Notes under the pieces: generated by a model
The model's database searches: none
Seen by the model: only the letters and a program-made list of their open reading frames with translations
What the model was told of the DNA's origin: nothing
Source: Hydrogenophaga sp.
GTDB taxonomy: Bacteria; Pseudomonadota; Gammaproteobacteria; Burkholderiales; Burkholderiaceae_C
DNA: 7,974 nucleotides
Reading direction: 5' to 3'
NCBI GenBank assembly: GCA_011390855.1
Contig: JAABRN010000516.1
Location: forward strand, 1 to 7,974
Position numbers and translations under genes: made by a program
Part shown: piece after piece, positions 1-6,149 of the stretch
Layout of the letters: each line of letters begins with the position of its first letter
How positions within the stretch are numbered: position 1 is the first letter of the stretch

Positions 1-453
1 CTGGTCGGGGTAGATGTACTCGATGACGAACCGATCGCCGTTGTTCTGCGCGAGTTCGCGGATCACGAAGTCGGGGCGCCCGTCGGCCCGTGCAGCGCCA
101 AGGAAAGTGTCCACCTCGGCCTTGGGCACCCGCCTGATGAAGCCAAAACCCCTGGCGCCGGGGAATTCGTTGGTCGAGTCGCGGCTGTTGATGTAGGCCT
201 CGAACTGCTGGCGGGTCACTGCTGCGCCGCCAGATGCTGCCACCGCACCGCGCGCACCGCGCAGACCGTACTCGTAGAGGGCAAAGCGCTCCTGAATCAG
301 CTCGATGACCTCTGCCGTCAGACCACGCAGGCGTTCATTCAGCAGAGCCTGGTTGGTGCGCTGGGTCGACCAGACGGCCCATCCGGTGACGAGCAGGCCG
401 ACGCAGAGCAGCAGTATCGCCCCGCGTTGAAGGGGGCCGGCAATGGACTTCAA
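1..453 (-). CDS. CHASE-domain membrane sensor protein, N-terminal part (truncated by window edge)
   Basis: The 151 visible codons give one hydrophobic segment (about residues 11-29, with the run GAILLLCVGLLVTGWAVW) followed by an extracytoplasmic region. That region contains FALYEYGLRGARG near 57-69 and FPGARGFGFIRRV at 97-109, the hallmark core of CHASE domains, which are periplasmic ligand sensors of histidine kinases and cyclic-nucleotide or c-di-GMP enzymes. The output domain lies beyond the window edge, so kinase versus cyclase cannot be decided. I chose a TTG start at 453 because GGGAG sits 9 bases upstream and no ATG or GTG occurs in frame nearby upstream. The response regulator gene lies 207 bases upstream on the same strand, which suggests a two-component pair and makes a histidine kinase the likeliest output. 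The CHASE call is firm; the exact start and the output are not. Confidence 0.85.
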   Translation of the reverse strand, partial: MKSIAGPLQRGAILLLCVGLLVTGWAVWSTQRTNQALLNERLRGLTAEVIELIQERFALYEYGLRGARGAVAASGGAAVTRQQFEAYINSRDSTNEFPGARGFGFIRRVPKAEVDTFLGAARADGRPDFVIRELAQNNGDRFVIEYIYPDQ

Positions 454-548
454 GGGATGCTTCTCCCGGCACCGAGTGCGTTGTTGTTTCCCCCACCTGA
501 GTCGTTCACCCGAAGCCTGAGGGACACCTGCATACGGGGCTGGCACCG

Positions 549-568
549 CCCAAAAGAACGGTTTTGGG
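549..568. repeat. 7-bp perfect inverted repeat between regulator and sensor genes
   Basis: CCCAAAA (549-555) and TTTTGGG (562-568) are perfect inverted copies around a 6-base loop. The dyad lies about 95 bases upstream of the sensor start and downstream of the response regulator. No T-run follows on either strand, so it could be an operator, part of a promoter region or a weak transcript-end hairpin. No function can be assigned from sequence alone. Confidence 0.4.
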
Positions 569-619
569 GCACTCTATCACCCGGCTTGCCGCCTCAAACG
601 TGACAAAAGACCGGTGTCT

Positions 620-644
620 GCCACCCATTTACCGGATGGGCGGC
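620..644 (-). terminator. Possible transcript-end hairpin after the response regulator
   Basis: GCC-A-CCCAT (620-628) pairs with ATGGG-C-GGC (636-644) around a 7-base loop, with one internal mismatch. It begins 17 bases beyond the regulator's stop codon on the minus strand. There is no immediate U-tract; a TTTT occurs about ten bases further on. This is a weak or Rho-assisted terminator at best, and read-through into the sensor gene is quite possible. Confidence 0.3.
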
Positions 645-660
645 CAGAGCATGCCGCCGA

Positions 661-1050
661 TCAGCCCGCAATCAGCCCTGGCAGCTCTGCAGCGGCCGCA
701 CGCTCCAGTGGTTTGGTCAGGAACCCGCGCACGCTGGAAAACCGCGCGGCCCGCTCGCGGTCGAGCGCATCGCGCGACGACGACAGCAGGACCACGGCCG
801 TTGCGCCTCGCTGTTCAGGGGTAAGTGCTTCAAAGGCTTCGAGAAAATCGAAACCATTCATCACCGGCATGTTGATGTCAAGCAAGATCAGGTCCACGCC
901 ATGGCCGGGCGTGCAGCGCAGCTCGTCCAGCGCGTCCTGGGCCTTGATGTGGGCGCTGATGTCGTATTCGACACCGCAACGGGTGAGCGCGATCCGCGTG
1001 AACAGCAGATCGTCTTCGTTGTCATCGATCATCAGGATTCGCAACGGCAT
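661..1050 (-). CDS. Single-domain response regulator (CheY-like receiver)
   Basis: The 129-residue product is a complete receiver domain with no output domain. The acidic pair is D9/D10 in MIDDNEDD, the phospho-acceptor is D58 in LLLDINMPVMNG, the switch hydroxyl residue is S90 in VVLLSSS, and the conserved lysine is K113 in FLTKPL. The DDNEDD pocket is typical of stand-alone receivers that work with sensor kinases through phosphotransfer or protein interaction rather than DNA binding. I chose the ATG at 1050 because the domain starts there; an in-frame GTG at 1143 would add 31 residues of non-domain sequence. The SD is weak (a GAG about ten bases upstream). The gene lies between the substrate-binding protein (176 bases upstream) and the CHASE sensor, all on the minus strand, so the CHASE protein is its probable partner by inference. 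I see no strong promoter or other structure in 1051-1226. Confidence 0.92.
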   Translation of the reverse strand: MPLRILMIDDNEDDLLFTRIALTRCGVEYDISAHIKAQDALDELRCTPGHGVDLILLDINMPVMNGFDFLEAFEALTPEQRGATAVVLLSSSRDALDRERAARFSSVRGFLTKPLERAAAAELPGLIAG

Positions 1051-1226
1051 TCTGGACGGTCTCGAGGGGCTTGTCTGCGTGTGCTGGAATCCGTTGTCGC
1101 AGGCGCCTGACTGGCGGCAGGGCCCAGGCAGAATCCAGAACACAGGCTTTTATGGTTGACGTTGGCGCCAAGTATCGCGGCTTTGCACGGGTTTGCGTAC
1201 AACTGTGGCTTTTCCCCCGACTGGCG

Positions 1227-2477
1227 TCACTGCGTCTTGCGCTGTATGAACAGGTTGCGTCTGGCGTCTTCAGGGTAGGCGAAGGTGACCGCCCCGTTGC
1301 GCACCAGCCCCATCACCAGCATGTTCTCGGTCACGGCGTCTTTGCTGGTGACGTTGAACGGTTTGTCGTAGGTGGCCACGACGCCGTAATACACCCGCCG
1401 AATGTCTTCCAGCTGCGCCTTGATGGCGGGCCCGGTGAGGCGGCCGTCTCGGATACCGAACAGCGAGTACATCAGCAGGTACACCGCGTCATAGCCCTGC
1501 GCAGACGCCATGGGCACAGCCATGCGGCTGTCCTTGTGCATGCGCCGGTAGGCACTCAGGAATGCCACGCGGCGCTCGTTGCTGGGCTCCGCAATGAAGG
1601 TCTGCACCGTCAACGTGCCCTCGGCCGCTGGCCCCGCCGTGTCGATGAAGTTGGGGAACGACAGCGTCCATGGACCCACCAGTGGCGCATTCCATTTCAA
1701 CGCTGCGCGGCTGCGTGCAATCACGGCATTCTCCGGCCCCACCGTGTAGGCAATGATCACATTCGCGCCGGCGCTGCGGGCTGCTTCCATTTCAGTGCTC
1801 AGATCCTTCACGCCGAGCGGGAAGGAAGTCACATGCACCGGTTTCACGTTGGCCGCTGCCAGCGCCTTGACCACGTCGTTCTTGCCGGACTCACCGTACG
1901 GTGTGGCGTCGGCAAATATGGCCACCTTGTTCAGGCCGCGCCGCAGGATGTCCTTGACCATGAACGGCGCCTTGATCTCTTCGCTTGGCGAGACACGGAA
2001 GATGTAGCTCGCGGGTGCCTCCACCTGCTGCGTCACCGGAGAGCCTGCCGCACAAGGAACGATCAACGGGCTCTGGCTGGACTGGAAAACCGGGATCGCC
2101 TTGATTGCCACGCCTGTGTTGCAAAACCCAATGGTGGAAATCACTTTGTCCACCTTGACGAGTTCTTCGCTCATCTTCAGGCCGGTATCGGGATCGCCTT
2201 TGTCGTCCTTGATGACCAGTTCGATGGGACGCCCCAGATAGCCACCCACCGCGTTGATTTCCGACACCGCGATCTGAATGCCATTGAGCATGGCCTGGCC
2301 AAAGTCGGCCGATCCGCCACTCATGGGCCCGATGATGCCCACCTTCAGTGGTGCCGGGCTTTGGGCCATGGCTCCCGCTGAGAACAGCGCGGCGAGTGAG
2401 AGGGCGCAGATGGGCCCTTGGCGTTTGAAAGTGGTGAGAAGGGTCGAAAGCATCGTGTCTGATCTCGGATGGGCCAT
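1227..2477 (-). CDS. ABC transporter periplasmic substrate-binding protein, LivK-like (Peripla_BP_6 type)
   Basis: The 416-residue precursor has a Sec signal peptide: a basic start, a hydrophobic core (CALSLAALFSAGAMA) and probable cleavage after AMA, between residues 38 and 39. The mature protein opens with LKVGIIGPMSGGSADFGQAM and continues with GIQIAVSEINAVGGYLGRPI, the classic N-lobe of type-I binding proteins for branched-chain amino acids, amides or aromatic compounds. YGESGKNDVVKAL and SAGANVIIAY belong to the second lobe, and QGYDAVYLLMYSL precedes the C-terminus. Length is normal for the family. The ligand cannot be read from sequence. No permease or ATPase genes flank it, so it is an orphan that may use a distant transporter or present ligand to a sensor. 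I prefer the ATG at 2477 because AGAGG lies 8 bases upstream; ATG 2453 would give a shorter, still plausible signal peptide. Confidence 0.92.
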   Translation of the reverse strand: MAHPRSDTMLSTLLTTFKRQGPICALSLAALFSAGAMAQSPAPLKVGIIGPMSGGSADFGQAMLNGIQIAVSEINAVGGYLGRPIELVIKDDKGDPDTGLKMSEELVKVDKVISTIGFCNTGVAIKAIPVFQSSQSPLIVPCAAGSPVTQQVEAPASYIFRVSPSEEIKAPFMVKDILRRGLNKVAIFADATPYGESGKNDVVKALAAANVKPVHVTSFPLGVKDLSTEMEAARSAGANVIIAYTVGPENAVIARSRAALKWNAPLVGPWTLSFPNFIDTAGPAAEGTLTVQTFIAEPSNERRVAFLSAYRRMHKDSRMAVPMASAQGYDAVYLLMYSLFGIRDGRLTGPAIKAQLEDIRRVYYGVVATYDKPFNVTSKDAVTENMLVMGLVRNGAVTFAYPEDARRNLFIQRKTQ

Positions 2478-2485
2478 GGAGCATG

Positions 2486-2490
2486 CCTCT
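2486..2490 (-). promoter_or_regulatory. Ribosome binding site deciding the substrate-binding protein start
   Basis: AGAGG on the minus strand lies 8 bases before the ATG at 2477. The alternative in-frame ATG at 2453 has only a poor GAGATCAG-like stretch upstream, so this site favours 2477. Confidence 0.5.
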
Positions 2491-2501
2491 GTTGAAAGTG
2501 C

Positions 2502-2527
2502 GCGCATGTTGGCACTTGCAACAGCGC
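2502..2527. promoter_or_regulatory. Inverted repeat just upstream of the substrate-binding protein gene
   Basis: GCGC plus TGTTG (2502-2511, with a bulged A at 2506) pairs with CAACA plus GCGC (2519-2527) around the 7-base loop GCACTTG. TTGCA also occurs twice, 12 bases apart, at 2516 and 2528. The dyad begins 25 bases upstream of the ATG, which fits an operator or a 5'-leader hairpin. No convincing -35/-10 pair is visible beside it, and the regulator is unknown. I see nothing else supportable in the rest of the gap up to 2714. Confidence 0.3.
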
Positions 2528-2714
2528 TTGCACATGGGCACTAACCCGATCGCGCCTTTCAAGTGCGCTGAACTCGTGCAGTTCACCACGCATGAGCCGC
2601 TGGCGGCCCGGGCGCGCCTGCTGTCCCAGGGTCAGGAATCGCGAATACACGAACCGGCAGACGGGCTGGCAACAGTCTGGGGCCATGCCCATCAATGCCC
2701 GGCCACTCTACATT

Positions 2715-2767
2715 TGGATTCCATTTAGTTTCCATATGGATTCCAAATGGAATCCATATGGAATCCA
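2715..2767. promoter_or_regulatory. Five-unit, 11-bp-periodic palindromic operator array upstream of the RHH regulator
   Basis: Nine-base units begin at 2715, 2726, 2737, 2748 and 2759, exactly 11 bases apart. Four units are TGGATTCCA or TGGAATCCA, each a palindrome around a central A/T. The second unit, TAGTTTCCA, matches 7 of 9 positions. The units are joined by AT-only dinucleotides (TT, TA, AA, TA). Bases 2730-2763 form a perfect inverted repeat with 16-base arms around AA. An 11-bp period puts each unit on nearly the same face of the helix, as expected for cooperative binding of small dimeric repressors. The array ends 7 bases before a TATAGT -10 element and covers its -35 region. The adjacent CopG/RHH protein is the natural candidate ligand, by inference. 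The array is also about 240 bases upstream of the divergent substrate-binding protein gene. Confidence 0.85.
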
Positions 2768-2774
2768 ATGGGCG

Positions 2775-2780
2775 TATAGT
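2775..2780 (+). promoter_or_regulatory. Probable -10 element of the RHH regulator promoter
   Basis: TATAGT differs from TATAAT at one base and lies 30 bases before the ATG at 2810. At a 17-base spacing the -35 position falls inside the repeat array (ATCCAT at 2752-2757), which matches TTGACA poorly. A protein filling the array would block polymerase directly. No SD is visible in the short leader before the ATG. Confidence 0.5.
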
Positions 2781-2809
2781 CCAGTCTTCATTCACTTCCG
2801 CCAGCCGCC

Positions 2810-3229
2810 ATGCCACTGCCCATCTCAGAATCCAGAGCCCGCCCGGGTGATACCGAAAAGATGGCCGTCAACATGGGGGTCGTCGATCTTGGGCAGATTG
2901 ATCTGCTCGTGCAAGAGGGGTTTTATTCCAACCGGTCCGATCTGGTCCGCACCGCCGTGCGCAACCAGCTGGCCGTGCACGCCGACGCCTTGCGCCAGAC
3001 CGTGGCACGCCGCACCCTCACGCTGGGTTTGCAGCAACTGGGGCGCGTGGAGCTGGAGCGCGCAGTGGCTGCTGGTGAGCGCCTGAAGATCCAGGTCGTT
3101 GGCCTGGCCCGCATCGATGACGATGTGTCACCCGAGCTGGCGTTGGCCGCCATCGAATCCGTGACGGTGCTCGGTGCTTTCCAGGCCAGTGCGGCTGTGC
3201 GAAAGGCGCTGGCCGACAGGACGACCTAG
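2810..3229 (+). CDS. CopG/ribbon-helix-helix family transcriptional regulator
   Basis: The 139-residue protein carries an RHH DNA-binding module near its N-terminus. The beta ribbon is about residues 16-24 (EKMAVNMGV), helix A about 26-36 (DLGQIDLLVQE), then GFYSNRSD as the turn, and helix B about 43-54 (SDLVRTAVRNQL). RHH proteins dimerise through the ribbon, insert it into the major groove and usually repress by cooperative binding to short repeats. Residues from about 55 on form a helical C-terminal extension of unknown role, possibly oligomerisation or effector sensing. The ATG at 2810 has no clear SD, and neither does the in-frame ATG at 2861, which would trim 17 residues and leave the ribbon barely intact. 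The repeat array and -10 element just upstream point to autoregulation. The esterase 156 bases downstream on the same strand is the likely co-regulated target. Confidence 0.88.
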   Translation: MPLPISESRARPGDTEKMAVNMGVVDLGQIDLLVQEGFYSNRSDLVRTAVRNQLAVHADALRQTVARRTLTLGLQQLGRVELERAVAAGERLKIQVVGLARIDDDVSPELALAAIESVTVLGAFQASAAVRKALADRTT

Positions 3230-3238
3230 TGTCCTGCG

Positions 3239-3257
3239 CGGCGGACCCGTTCCGCCG
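3239..3257 (+). repeat. GC-rich stem-loop between the RHH gene and the esterase
   Basis: CGGCGGA (3239-3245) and TCCGCCG (3251-3257) form a perfect 7-bp stem with loop CCCGT, starting 9 bases after the RHH stop codon. No T-run follows, so it is probably not an efficient intrinsic terminator. It could tune the level of esterase message relative to the regulator or protect a processed 3' end. The rest of 3258-3385 shows no clear promoter. Confidence 0.4.
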
Positions 3258-3385
3258 TGCGTCTGGACCAGGTCATTTCGCGCCATGAACGTCACCTCAC
3301 GCTTTCTTTCACCCCAGAACCCGTTCACTCCCAACCTGAGAGCCACCCATTGAAACCTTTGCTACCCCATTCGGGATCGCTCGCC

Positions 3386-4510
3386 ATGAACATCAACGAC
3401 ACCATTGAGCAGGCACTTGCCAGCGCCGGGATCGACACCAGAGGCGGCCCCATGCAGGGCGTCACCGAGACCATCCGCCAGGCCCTTGCTTCCGCCGGCC
3501 TGGGTGCCGGGGCTCCCATGGGGCCGCAAACGCAGACCCAGAAGGCCAACGAGGCACGCACCTTCGACGTGGAGGCGCGCGATCTGGGCACTGTGCCCGT
3601 CGGGCCACAGGCCCAGCCTGGTACGCCAGCCAGGGGCCAGTTCCTGGCCCGCGGCCATTCGGGCCCTGCCGGCAGCCGCGCCTACAAACTCTACCTTCCG
3701 CCACAGGCTGCACAGGCCGGCGCAGCGCCACTGCCGCTGGTGGTGATGCTGCACGGCTGCACCCAGTCGCCAGATGACTTTGCCACCGGCACCCGCATGA
3801 ACCGCCTGGCCGACGAGCACGGATTCCTCGTGGTCTACCCCGAACAACCGGCGGGTGCCAATCCGTCGCGCTGCTGGAACTGGTTTCGTGGCCAGGACCA
3901 GAAGCGCGCCGGCGGCGAGCCTGAAATCATTGCCGGCATCGTGCGGGCGGTGCAGGCCGAACACGCGGTGGCCAAAGGCCGCGTGTATGCAGCGGGCCTG
4001 TCGGCCGGCGCAGCCATGGCGCTGGTGCTGGGCGAGACCCACCCGGAAATCTTCAGCGCCGTGGGCGTGCATTCCGGCCTGCCCTTCGGCTCGGCCAGCG
4101 ACATTCCTTCGGCGCTGGCTGCCATGAAGGGCCGAGGGGCCACCGCCGCCGGCGCAGGGGCGAACCCTGCCCGGCGGGCTGTGCCCACCATCGTCTTCCA
4201 CGGCGACCGCGACCACACGGTGCAGCACCGCAACGGGGAGCAGGTGGTGAAGCAGGCGCTGGCGCTGCATACGGCGCAAGGCTCGTTGAGCGTGCACTCC
4301 GAACCCGGCGTATCCGCAGGCGGGCGTCGCTACCAGCGCACCATTCACTCAGACGCCACAGGCAAGGTCAAGGTGGAATCCTGGACCCTGCACGGCGCAG
4401 GCCATGCCTGGTCGGGTGGCGATGCGGGCGGCAGCCATACCGACCCTGTCGGCCCCGATGCTTCGGCAGCCATGCTGGCGTTCTTCATGGCGCACACGGG
4501 CAAGCACTGA
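3386..4510 (+). CDS. PHB depolymerase family esterase (intracellular type, alpha/beta hydrolase)
   Basis: The 374-residue protein has the Esterase_PHB-type alpha/beta-hydrolase fold. LPLVVMLHGCTQSPDDF (117-132) carries the oxyanion HGCTQ segment. YPEQP and CWNWF near 151-167 are typical of the family. GLSAG at 204-208 holds nucleophile S206, HGDRDHTV gives catalytic Asp 276 (or 274), and HGAGHAW gives His 340. It should hydrolyse poly-3-hydroxybutyrate oligomers or related esters. There is no signal peptide, so it is probably cytoplasmic and may act at storage granules. Residues 5-23 and 28-45 are two copies of a helical motif built on TIxQALASAG, a tandem repeat ahead of the catalytic domain. 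I chose the ATG at 3386; a TTG at 3350 with GAGAG 7 bases upstream is an alternative adding 12 residues. It lies downstream of the RHH regulator, probably under its control. Polymer versus oligomer specificity is not decidable here. Confidence 0.9.
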   Translation: MNINDTIEQALASAGIDTRGGPMQGVTETIRQALASAGLGAGAPMGPQTQTQKANEARTFDVEARDLGTVPVGPQAQPGTPARGQFLARGHSGPAGSRAYKLYLPPQAAQAGAAPLPLVVMLHGCTQSPDDFATGTRMNRLADEHGFLVVYPEQPAGANPSRCWNWFRGQDQKRAGGEPEIIAGIVRAVQAEHAVAKGRVYAAGLSAGAAMALVLGETHPEIFSAVGVHSGLPFGSASDIPSALAAMKGRGATAAGAGANPARRAVPTIVFHGDRDHTVQHRNGEQVVKQALALHTAQGSLSVHSEPGVSAGGRRYQRTIHSDATGKVKVESWTLHGAGHAWSGGDAGGSHTDPVGPDASAAMLAFFMAHTGKH

Positions 4511-4549
4511 GTCGCGCCCCCGTGACAACGGGAACCAGAAGGCGGCGAC
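4511..4549. terminator. Candidate bidirectional terminator between convergent genes
   Basis: The 42 bases between the esterase stop and the chemoreceptor stop hold a nested dyad. GTCGC (4511-4515) faces GCGAC (4545-4549), and inside it CCCGT (4519-4523) and ACGGG (4528-4532) form a stem with loop GACA. No T-run follows on either strand, so this is a GC-rich hairpin that could stop or protect both convergent transcripts rather than a textbook intrinsic terminator. Confidence 0.4.
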
Positions 4550-4552
4550 CGG

Positions 4553-6079
4553 TCAGCCCAGCCTGAACACCGCCACTGCCTCCACCAGCTGGCGCGACTG
4601 CCCCTGCAGGCTGGACGCAGCGGCCGCGCTTTCTTCCACCAAAGCCGCGTTCTGCTGCGTGGCCTGGTCCATCTGGCTCACCGCGTCGCCCACTTGAGAC
4701 ACGCCCGAACTTTGTTGCGAAGAGGCTGCGCTGATCTCACCCATGATGTCGGTCACACGCTGGATCGAAGACACAATCTCTGCCATGGTGCTGCCTGCCT
4801 CGTCGACCAGTGCGGTGCCCTGACTCACGCGCTCCACGCTGGCGTCAATCAGCGTCTTGATTTCCTTGGCCGCTGCCGCCGAGCGAACAGCCAGGCTGCG
4901 CACTTCTGAGGCGACCACCGCGAACCCCCGGCCCTGCTCGCCCGCGCGGGCTGCTTCCACTGCGGCATTGAGCGCGAGGATGTTGGTCTGGAAGGCAATG
5001 CCGTCGATCACCCCGATGATGTCGGCGATGCGTTGGCTGCTGTCGTTGATGCCCTTCATGGTGTCAACCACCTGGCCCACCACGTCACCGCCGCGCAGCG
5101 CCACAGTGGAAGCGCTTTGTGCAAGCCGGTTGGCCTGGCTGGCGTTGTCGGCGTTCTGACGCACGGTGGTACCCAGTTCCTCCATCGAGGCTGCGGTTTC
5201 CTGCAAGGCGGAGGCTTGCTGTTCGGTGCGTTCGGACAGGTCCTGGTTGCCCTGTGCGATCTGTGCGCTGGCGGTGGCCACGCTGTCCGCGTTGTGGCGC
5301 ACGTCCGAGACCACGCGCGAGAGGTTGGTCTGCATGGCGGCCAGTGCGTGCAGCAACTGTGCCACTTCGTCTTTGCCCCGTGCATGCACTTTCACGCTCA
5401 GGTCACCGTCGGCCACGGCTTTGGCCACCGTCACCGCCTCGGCAATCGGGCGGGTGATCGACCGACTGAACCCGATGCCAGCCAGCACCGCCAGCGCGCA
5501 CACCATCACCATCAGGCCGATGCTCAGCCAAGTGGCTTGCTGTGCCTGCCTGGTGGCCTCTTCTGCGGCAGCCACGCCATCGGCCGCGATGCGCTCTGCC
5601 GCCTGGTCCAGCAGCTTGGCAGGTTCCCGGTCCATCCCGCTGACAGCCTTGTCGCCCAGCGTAGGGTCGAAGCCACCTTCCCTGAATGCCTCGAAGGCCT
5701 TGCGGTAGTTCACGCCCATGGTGGTGTGTGACTGTGCAAACTGTTCCACCAGTTGGCGGGATTCACCCGCCGGCAACCGCGTCGCCAGGGCTTGCAGCGT
5801 GGGGCGCATGTCGGACTCGATGCGGTTGAATGCACCCCAGTGCCGGTCAAGCGCCGCCGACTCTTTCCCTCGCAACAAGGTGTTTTTCCATTCCTGTACC
5901 TGTGTCTTGAACTGAACCAGCAGGTCGCTGGCCGCTGCGGCGTTCTGCTGGCTGGTCTGCAGGGTGGTGCCGTAGGCGGTAATGGCCTGGTTCAGGTTGT
6001 AGATGCCGTAAAGGGCGGCACACAAAAGCACCAGCATGGAGGTGGCAAATGCCAGTGGCAGTTTGAACGAGAGTTTCAT
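4553..6079 (-). CDS. Methyl-accepting chemotaxis protein (transmembrane chemoreceptor)
   Basis: The 508-residue protein has TM1 at about 7-29 and a periplasmic helical ligand-binding domain at about 30-182, which includes VQEWKNTLLRGKESAALDRHW near 61-81. TM2 is at about 184-206, a HAMP linker at about 205-258, and a long coiled-coil signalling domain follows. The hairpin tip that contacts CheA and CheW is at about 358-407 (FQTNILALNAAVEAARAGEQG core). Likely methylation segments are near 287-304 (ASALQETAASMEELGTT) and 479-491 (ALVEESAAAASSL). The C-terminus lacks the NWETF-type tether for CheR/CheB. The ligand is unknown. I chose the ATG at 6079 because TM1 follows at once, though no SD is visible; the in-frame ATG at 6136 sits in a leader hairpin loop. 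It is convergent with the esterase, with no other chemotaxis gene nearby, so it is a lone receptor feeding a distant pathway. Confidence 0.95.
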   Translation of the reverse strand: MKLSFKLPLAFATSMLVLLCAALYGIYNLNQAITAYGTTLQTSQQNAAAASDLLVQFKTQVQEWKNTLLRGKESAALDRHWGAFNRIESDMRPTLQALATRLPAGESRQLVEQFAQSHTTMGVNYRKAFEAFREGGFDPTLGDKAVSGMDREPAKLLDQAAERIAADGVAAAEEATRQAQQATWLSIGLMVMVCALAVLAGIGFSRSITRPIAEAVTVAKAVADGDLSVKVHARGKDEVAQLLHALAAMQTNLSRVVSDVRHNADSVATASAQIAQGNQDLSERTEQQASALQETAASMEELGTTVRQNADNASQANRLAQSASTVALRGGDVVGQVVDTMKGINDSSQRIADIIGVIDGIAFQTNILALNAAVEAARAGEQGRGFAVVASEVRSLAVRSAAAAKEIKTLIDASVERVSQGTALVDEAGSTMAEIVSSIQRVTDIMGEISAASSQQSSGVSQVGDAVSQMDQATQQNAALVEESAAAASSLQGQSRQLVEAVAVFRLG

Positions 6080-6120
6080 GGGAGTCTGGAGGCGGTGAGG
6101 GCGTTGCCCTGCGTAAGCTG

Positions 6121-6149
6121 GGCAGCGCTGGCTCATGACGAGCGCTGCC
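6121..6149 (-). repeat. Leader hairpin 2 of the chemoreceptor gene (9-bp perfect stem)
   Basis: GGCAGCGCT (6121-6129) and AGCGCTGCC (6141-6149) are perfect inverted copies around 11 bases. In the chemoreceptor transcript it lies about 41 bases upstream of the ATG at 6079, and its loop carries an ATG in frame with the gene. It abuts the next hairpin with no spacer. It could control translation or stability, or be a DNA-level dyad. Confidence 0.55.

Noticed and set aside
1051..1143. GTG start at 1143 that would lengthen the response regulator by 31 residues
   Set aside because: The extra residues are not receiver sequence, and the domain begins directly at the ATG at 1050.
1137..1226. TGACG/CGTCA inverted repeat after the binding-protein gene as a terminator
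   Set aside because: Only five bases pair over a long distance and no T-run is in the right place.
1071..2381. 436-codon open frame on the plus strand, antisense to the substrate-binding protein
   Set aside because: The minus-strand frame is a clear, complete type-I binding protein with signal peptide. The antisense translation is His/Arg rich with no recognisable domain, a typical shadow in GC-rich DNA.
2715..2767. Short regularly spaced repeats as a CRISPR array or replication iterons
   Set aside because: Units are 9 bp with 2-bp spacers, far too short for CRISPR. There is no cas or replication-initiator gene, and the position at an RHH promoter fits an operator better.
2583..2816. 77-codon minus-strand frame running through the repeat array
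   Set aside because: It translates the palindromic operator and has no SD or domain; the regulatory reading is far stronger.
3362..4348. 328-codon open frame antisense to the esterase
   Set aside because: The plus strand encodes an intact hydrolase with catalytic triad; the opposite frame has no domain pattern.
5033..5731. 232-codon plus-strand frame antisense to the chemoreceptor
   Set aside because: It is His/Gly/Val rich without any motif, and the minus strand carries an unambiguous chemoreceptor.
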